64,000 nucleotides of DNA, taken from the NCBI GenBank assembly GCA_036023115.1, contig JAYKKT010000061.1, positions 10,676,001-10,740,000 on the forward strand. Reading direction: 5' to 3'. The number at the start of each line of letters is the position of its first letter. The first letter of the stretch is position 1. The DNA is from Brasenia schreberi. Lineage: Eukaryota > Streptophyta > Magnoliopsida > Nymphaeales > Cabombaceae. Below the pieces are notes generated by a model that saw only the letters and a program-made list of their open reading frames with translations, searched no databases and was not told the origin of the DNA. A program made the position numbers and the translations under genes. Shown here one piece after another: positions 58,201-64,000 of this stretch.

Positions 58201-61038
58201 CACCAGCTGTCCGTTCTGATATGTGCTGAAGTTGTAATGCGCGCTGGAGATCTGGACATGCTACACGCAGAAAGCAAAGTACTCCAGTAATCCTATCCTC
58301 TGCATCGACTCTCTTATTCGTGGATAGCAATGCTTCAACACACTTCCCTTGTTGGTCAAAAAACCCAAAAAATAACTTACCAGCATCTTGACCTGCCATA
58401 ACACTATTGAGTATTATTCTGAGCTTTGTCAATGTGTCATGATCCTTGACATGGCAACCAGTGTTCTGCACACAAAACACCTCTCCAACAAGCACTTTCC
58501 CAAGTACATCCTTTCGCTTCAGACCAGACAATTTTTCCATTGCCGAGTTCCACTCACAACAACAACCAAACATATCCATTATAAATATTGGAGGAATTAA
58601 ACAACTCGGGTTCTGGACAACTGAAACATAATCGCCTTGAATGCATGTGAATTTATCCATTAAAATCTTCTGACTTGTGAGATCCTGTCCAACAAAGCAA
58701 ACGCCAACAACATTTTCATTCACATCCCTGCTCGAGCATGCATTTACAACTAAGATGACAGGACCAATGTTCTCTTGATTGCCATATGTTTTCAGTTTGA
58801 TTTCAACATTTTGTTCTTCTTTACCTGTCATAAAATATGAAAATTGAATATTAAGTACCAAGTTCATGGAAAAACGTTATCATTCATGTGAAAATATTTG
58901 CTTCAACATTAGGTATGCAATGATCCTAAAGATAGAAAAGAATTACAGAAACAAGGGACAAGGAAAATCTGACCTTCCAATGCCAAGCGAAGCATGTGTT
59001 TCACAGTTTGAACTGAACCCTCGTCAACCAAGTCAATCAAAGGCAAACCGATAGCATGTTCCACAGGCAATCCTGTCAACTCAGCCGTTTTCATATTCCA
59101 CCCATTAAGGTGTCCAGAAGAATCAACAGCCAGAATTGGCACGGAGGCAGTTTCAATTAGACGAATCATTTCATTAGTCACTATACGTAGTTCATCATCC
59201 CCCTCAGCCTTAACAGCATCCAGTTGCACATTGGGGGCATTTGGATTACTTTCAGCGGCCTCTTGCAATGATCCCCTCAGCATAAGCTGCAAAGAGTGGA
59301 TGGCATCCAACTCGACATCCACCCATGGGAGACTTCTCCACTTAATGACCTCAAGGAAAGCCTTGAAGGAAGACCTAGGATGCATCTTCTTGCCATTATC
59401 CTTGTCAACACGTACATGTTTGGCGCCACTCCATTTTATCTCTTTTGCGGTATGAGATCTGAACCAGAAAAGGAAATCTCCTGAAGTTATTTTAACAGCT
59501 GCCATGCCGCAAACAGCATTGCCCAATACTGCTGCTCCTGGGTATCCTGCCTCCATAAGGCTATCTGTGCTTAAACCTGTGGAGCTACCATGGCACTCAT
59601 GAAGCCATGCAATAATATCCCTAATCCGAGCTTCTGTTGGAGTCGTCCCGAGCAACCAAAACTGCTTCTTATAATATAATGCTGCACCGTCACACTTGAC
59701 AAGATCCATAACATTTGGTGATTGAGTAACAATTCCAACAGGGGCATCCCTAAGCAACATATCGCAAAGCACCGTCTGCGTGCGTAAAATGTGCTTCTCC
59801 CTAACCTGAGCTGCTAACTCAACCTCTTTGTTCAGTTGTACAGAGAAAACTTGAATTAGAAACTCACAAGCATATCTTAAAGGGTATGGAATAAACCTTG
59901 GCTTTGTGTGATGGCACACCACCAAACCCCATAGCTTCCTTCCCTTCTGAGGCTGCTCACTAGCTGCTGCTTCAGGCTGATCATTTGCAGCAGCTTCATC
60001 GCTCTCGCTTATCACAACCGACATCACGAGAGAAGCAATAGATCCCATATTGGCCATGTATTGCGCATGACACCCATGAGGAAATCTCAGTGTTGATCCA
60101 CACAAACTCAAGGGCTCCTCTAGTTTTGCTTCTTGTATCACTTTAACCGGAGCTGCTGTGCAGTCACATATCATTCTGACCTTATTCTTCATGAACAGAA
60201 ATCTTGATGCCTGAGGAATATCGGTCGCTGGATAATGCAGACCAAGATATGGCTCCAAATCAGGTCTTTTACACTCTGCTATAACCTCACCATGCTCATC
60301 TTCATGAAACTTATATGCCATTACTCTGTCATAACCAGTGAGCTCGAACACTTCACGAACAAGAACATCACAGAGAAGGACTATGTTACCACTAGGCAAT
60401 ACCTGCAATCTGGAGATCGCCTTTGCAGCAAGTTTATAAGATTTCAGTGCTCCAGCAGCCGTCACGGGCACATCGACTGGGTTGACAGGTTCCAAATCGA
60501 TCACCAAACCAACATCTATCCTATGAAGTATCGCGTAGAACGGCTTCCCGGAACTCCTACAATGCACCAACAATGGATTCAAGGAACTGATCTCACTAAT
60601 ATTAGCAGCCTTTTGCAACGCAGATGCACTAGATGCACGGAATAGCGAGCGCGCGTCCATACCAATTGCAATGACATCCTTCTGCTCTATGCTGGGAACT
60701 GCATGGGGGGCCAAATCCAGCATCTCAGGGACATTCTCACTGTATGCCAAGATGGCAAAAGTTTGTTCATCAACAGCAACCATGCAACCAAATGGCTGAA
60801 TCAATTGGCTCCGCTGCATCCGCTGCAAGTATGCTCTCACAGCAGAAGAAGGAATGCTGCTACTAGCAGCATTGAGCATATTAACATAACCCGAACAAGA
60901 GTAGTCAAAATGCTTCTCTGATTCCTCAAAATCAACATGAAGTTTTGCATCCATGGTTGTTTGAGCTACCACTCTCGCACTATGCTTTGATCGAGAAGAG
61001 CTACTCCTGGAGCATGATCCTCTATGAGAATTTGACAT
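55281..61038 (-). CDS. Phytochrome C, red/far-red photoreceptor, complete, four exons
   Basis: Exons on the minus strand: 61038-58974, 58824-58008, 56656-56363 and 55500-55281, joined in phase to encode 1,131 aa, the usual phytochrome C length. Domains in order: Ser-rich N-terminal extension (1-60), PAS (about 70-190), GAF bilin lyase (about 215-400), PHY (about 410-590), two PAS repeats (about 615-880) and the histidine-kinase-related domain (about 890-1131). The chromophore cysteine is Cys323 in [29 protein letters not shown] is intact. The N-terminus ([19 protein letters not shown]), PHGCHAQ rather than the PHSCHLQ type of phyA, and [18 protein letters not shown] point to PHYC. In the kinase-like domain the H-box position reads [10 protein letters not shown], without the phospho-acceptor His, as in plant phytochromes. 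It acts as a dimer in the cytosol and moves to the nucleus in light. ATG 61038 is the first Met; splice sites are consensus. Intron 3 holds a retroposon. Confidence 0.95.
55932..56138 (+). mobile_element. Short RTE-derived retroposon in PHYC intron 3
   Basis: A 207-bp insert bounded by a perfect 18-bp duplication, atatataccatgcagaaa, at 55914-55931 and 56139-56156. It begins actctgcccttgtaaggg, contains ggagggagggttgcgttagg and aaaactttgttggactta, and ends with gtagccggccccatctagta, then tgggaaaagacttagttgtt, the LINE tail also found at about 29930-29970. It lies antisense to PHYC, away from the splice sites. Confidence 0.93.
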
Positions 61039-61800
61039 CTTCAACTCCAATTCCCTCGATTCCCTATATACTTTGCTCCATCACATACATTTCGTGTCCC
61101 CCATTATAGCAAAATCCAGTGATTATCTATATTGGGAATTCTTTCACGCTCAAAGATCCTGTGCAGCGTCTACTAACAATGGTCTACCTATCCGACCCCA
61201 AACCAACCTCTCATTTAAACGTGGATTGAGGGTGGCAAATTCAACAAAAGATGGAAGAGTAGAGAAAGAAGCATCAGGAAATCTCAAACATCAACAAAGG
61301 GAAATCGATTCCAAATTCACACCAAATACACAGGAATCAATTCAAACACCAACAGTTCAGAGGCAAACGTCTAAAAGGTCCACTCACCCAAATTCTCACC
61401 ATCTCCACCCAAAAAAGAAATATTTGCCCCTTGAAAAGAACCCTAAATCCCTAACCAGGAGAACCAACAAAGCTTTTCCGACGTACGAATCCACAAACTC
61501 ATTGTTCGCACAGAGAATCCACCGTGACGAGACCCATCAAAGCAGAAACTCCAATTCCAGACAATAGATTCTGATGACAAAATACGTAACAGGTTTAGGG
61601 AAAGGAAATACGAGAATTCTAGCCTCAATTGGCAGAGTCAGCACAACCGGCGCTCTCGCATTGGTTGCAGAAGCACGGAAATCCGTGACAAACCAATCAG
61701 AATTTCTTGTTTTTTTCTGGAAAACCAAAAAACTATACAATGGGCCAAAGAATCCCTAACCGTAACCCTGGTTAGGATTTTCAGAAAAGAGTAGCAGTTT
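61039..61800 (-). promoter_or_regulatory. PHYC 5' leader and proximal upstream region
   Basis: Sequence before the PHYC ATG is less AT-rich than the distal flank. A possible 5' UTR acceptor (minus strand tatatag|ggaatcg, about 61070) precedes the start, so a leader intron is possible. I cannot place a TATA box or transcription start. ORFs on both strands here (for example 61073-61567 on the plus strand) are low-complexity shadows. Confidence 0.4.
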
Positions 61801-62391
61801 AGGAGATTATTTTGAAAAGATAAGAAATGGTTTTGCGATTCCAGCACTAATGCTAGTTGGAGTTGAAATAAATATTTAATTCATCTTGATAATTAAGTCC
61901 TACTTTTGACCATTACGGTTTAGCTTTTGGAGAGAGAAACTGAAGAAAGGAGACTGAGGAAGCAACATCTTCCTACCAACCATAATATTCAAAGTTGAAA
62001 AATTTGGACTGGCATACTTATCTTCCCAATCCCCATTGTCATTTTTTTATTTAAGATGTGAATTTACCTTATAAGGTACTACGTATGACCAATTTATGCC
62101 CAATATCATGTTGGTGTGTGTGTGAAAGAGAGAGAGTTACTGTCCTCTTAGGAAATTCATGATTCATGAATACATTTGAAAGTATTAATAAAATTCATGA
62201 GCATGAATTTAAGAGAGAGAGGAGCTGTCCAATTAGGAAAATCATGATCCATTGATAATTTTGTCAGTATTAGACATGATAAAATTCATGAACAAGGATT
62301 TTAGCTTGTTCTAAAAGGATAGGGATGGATGCAGCCAAGATTAGTGTCTCTGTCAATTTGGCAGCTCATATCCGTTACTTGAATGAAATAT

Positions 62392-62400
<9 letters not shown>

Positions 62401-62460
<60 letters not shown>

Positions 62461-62461
62461 T
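62401..62461. repeat. (TC)n(TG)n microsatellite
   Basis: About 42 bases of CT followed by about 18 bases of GT. Confidence 0.97.
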
Positions 62462-63013
62462 ATTATGGATAATTGACCAAAGAGATCAACAAAAAGGAGG
62501 TTGTCATCAAATGTCTTGACTCCCTTTCTTTTTTGTTCAATCAGTTGTGCATAAGGAATAGTAAGACAACGCGAACGGGCCGATTCGGAAGAACCATCAA
62601 ATGGAGTCGCTAGTTTGATCCCAGAGGCATGCAGATCTGGTCACGGTTTGCGAAAATCTGATATGCCAACTAAAAGAAACGATTATTTGGATCTATGTTC
62701 GTTGTTTTCATGCATGTATAGTTATTTGGCAATGGTTTGAAAGACTAATATATAGAACAAGTTCCCTATTGATCCACACAAGATTTATGCTTCAATTGCT
62801 TACGCCTAAGGCCCGTGAACGAGCCGAATGAACTGAACAAAGATTGCTTGTTGCTCAAACTCATGACCTTCAACTTGTAGGTCAGCCCTACTAGCCAGGT
62901 GAGCTACTGCTCTTTGTGCTTCATACAAAATTTCCTTGAGCACATATAACTATTATTGATAACATTGAATTTGAATTGAGCCCCTCTACAAGATAACTTC
63001 ATTCCCTAAGTCT

Positions 63014-63039
63014 AAACACACACACACACATATACATAC

Positions 63040-63112
<73 letters not shown>
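63014..63112. repeat. (CA)n(TACA)n(TA)n microsatellite
   Basis: CA, then cata units, then about 60 bases of TA. Confidence 0.97.
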
Positions 63113-63113
<1 letters not shown>

Positions 63114-63501
63114 TTTTAATAGAACCGAACAGGATCGGAAAGCTCGTTTTTTTTTGACCAGGTTATTCAGTTAACGCCGAATAATGCTCACCCCTAATAG
63201 TAGCCTTCAACTTGTGAAGTAATCTGCGAGATGAGCTATTGCTCTGTGTTGCAAACCCATTCTATAATATTGCTTTTTTGGCAATTTAATCGTTTTCTAA
63301 AATATTTTTTATTTCTAAAAACAGAGGAAAATCTATTTAGTCACTTAACAAATTTGTGCCCATTTGGAAGAGTACTTTAGTCATTTCTAGAATTCTGAAG
63401 GGCTTGCCTGTCTTTTAGAGGAGACATGGATCGCGCACGAGGGCAAGTCTTTGGGTGAATGCATAGATGGGACCCACCAACCCATCCGTACGGATATCCG
63501 C

Positions 63502-63550
63502 CACGTGACCAACCACGTTCGTCGCGAAATTTTCTGAGTGGTGCCACGTG
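63502..63550. promoter_or_regulatory. Pair of CACGTG G-boxes
   Basis: CACGTG occurs at 63502-63507 (gccacgtgacc) and 63545-63550 (gccacgtggtc), both preceded by GC as in strong G-box/ABRE sites bound by bZIP and bHLH (including PIF) factors. They lie 2.5 kb upstream of the PHYC ATG and are as likely to belong to a plus-strand gene beyond the window. Only the motif is seen; function is inference. Confidence 0.45.
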
Positions 63551-64000
63551 GTCAGCACTCGATCTTCTGAGGTGGCAATGGATCCCACAAGAACCTTGAA
63601 AATCTCTTCTTCGTTCTTTATTTAGAACTCGACGGACGGTCCTTAGTTCTTGCCTGGATCTTTAGATGATTACTCGCGGTTACGTCATGGTTCTTTCCTG
63701 GCACGGACATGACCATCTGGACCCAAGACCATGAAGCCTGACTAGGGTCAACACGATGGGTACAGTAGACATTTTTCGTTAGTTTCAGAAGGGACCATAA
63801 TCCGAGCCTAGTTAATAGTTACACTAGGATGACAATTGCAAACACAAGACGAAATCCAAACACAAACATGACCCATAAAGTCCGTGTTCATGTCTACCCA
63901 AGTTGACATGAAAAGGAAAAACGGGTTTATATTCCGGCGGAGCAGGTAAAGGACAGGAACGCCTGCCGGAACTATATGTGCAAGTTTCCCTACACATCAC
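63551..64000. other. Window end, no gene recognised
   Basis: No ORF with similarity. Around 63770-63990 repeated acgaac/cgtgttcatg and tgacatgaaaagg phrases resemble a hAT-type terminal region, comparable to 46790-47130. Confidence 0.35.

Larger units (their letters stand above)
61801..63480. other. PHYC distal 5' flank with microsatellites and SINE-like remnants
   Basis: Contains a diverged direct repeat near 62145-62300 (ggaaattcatgattcatgaa, then tac, against ggaaaatcatgatccattga), a (TC)n(TG)n array (62401-62461) and a CA/TA array (63014-63112). On the minus strand, two tRNA-like retroposon remnants share gtagctcacctgg/gatgagctattgctc phrases (about 62850-62925 and 63195-63255). No gene recognised. 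Confidence 0.5.

Noticed and set aside
55281..61038. Assignment of the phytochrome as PHYA
   Set aside because: The chromophore motif PHGCHAQYM, the CHHTKPRF and [15 protein letters not shown] segments and the N-terminus fit PHYC better than PHYA.
61073..61567. 164-codon plus-strand ORF
   Set aside because: It is antisense to the PHYC 5' leader, of low complexity, and resembles no family.

Overview
This is nuclear DNA from a flowering plant. The best evidence is a complete, four-exon phytochrome C gene on the minus strand near the right end. Plant-type introns, Ty1/copia and RTE retrotransposons, a hAT transposon and long (TC)n(TA)n microsatellites agree with this. The species cannot be fixed from the sequence. 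The strongly decayed transposons and very frequent TA/TC arrays mean only that the region is repeat-rich and old.

Layout, left to right. 1-2.4 kb: the last exon of a TPD1-like secreted cysteine-rich signalling protein (+). 4.3-12.7 kb: a mitochondrial acyl carrier protein gene (+) of two exons, whose 8-kb intron holds a degenerate Ty1/copia element and a 5'-truncated RTE LINE with a 19-bp target-site duplication. 14.8-19.7 kb: a pollen Ole e 1 / extensin-like secreted protein (-), two exons split by a 4.3-kb intron full of foldback repeats and microsatellites. 20-26 kb: a copia fragment, long TA arrays and an AACCGG-rich repeat cluster. 26.1-34.7 kb: a complete but dead Ty1/copia element (-) with both LTRs and a CGGCC target-site duplication, itself split by a 3.1-kb RTE LINE (+). 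37.6-46.3 kb: two tandem GH28 polygalacturonase copies (-), both pseudogenes; the second is interrupted by a 4.3-kb hAT transposon. 48.1-52.5 kb: a third copia element (-) without gag or a recognisable 5' LTR. 53.6-56.1 kb: two short RTE-derived retroposons with clear target-site duplications, one inside PHYC intron 3. 55.3-61.0 kb: PHYC (-). 61-64 kb: PHYC 5' flank, microsatellites, and two G-box hexamers at 63.5 kb.

No gene cluster or operon-like arrangement is present; each gene stands alone. Three of the five host gene families (TPD1-like, Ole e 1, polygalacturonase) are often linked to anthers or pollen, but I see no evidence of a shared function. The most informative structural signals are (i) a foldback MITE-like family whose arms grade into the CT/AT microsatellites, (ii) short RTE derivatives that share both end regions with the local LINE, and (iii) the traceable decay of the polygalacturonase pair. 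No wholly new biological system was recognised.
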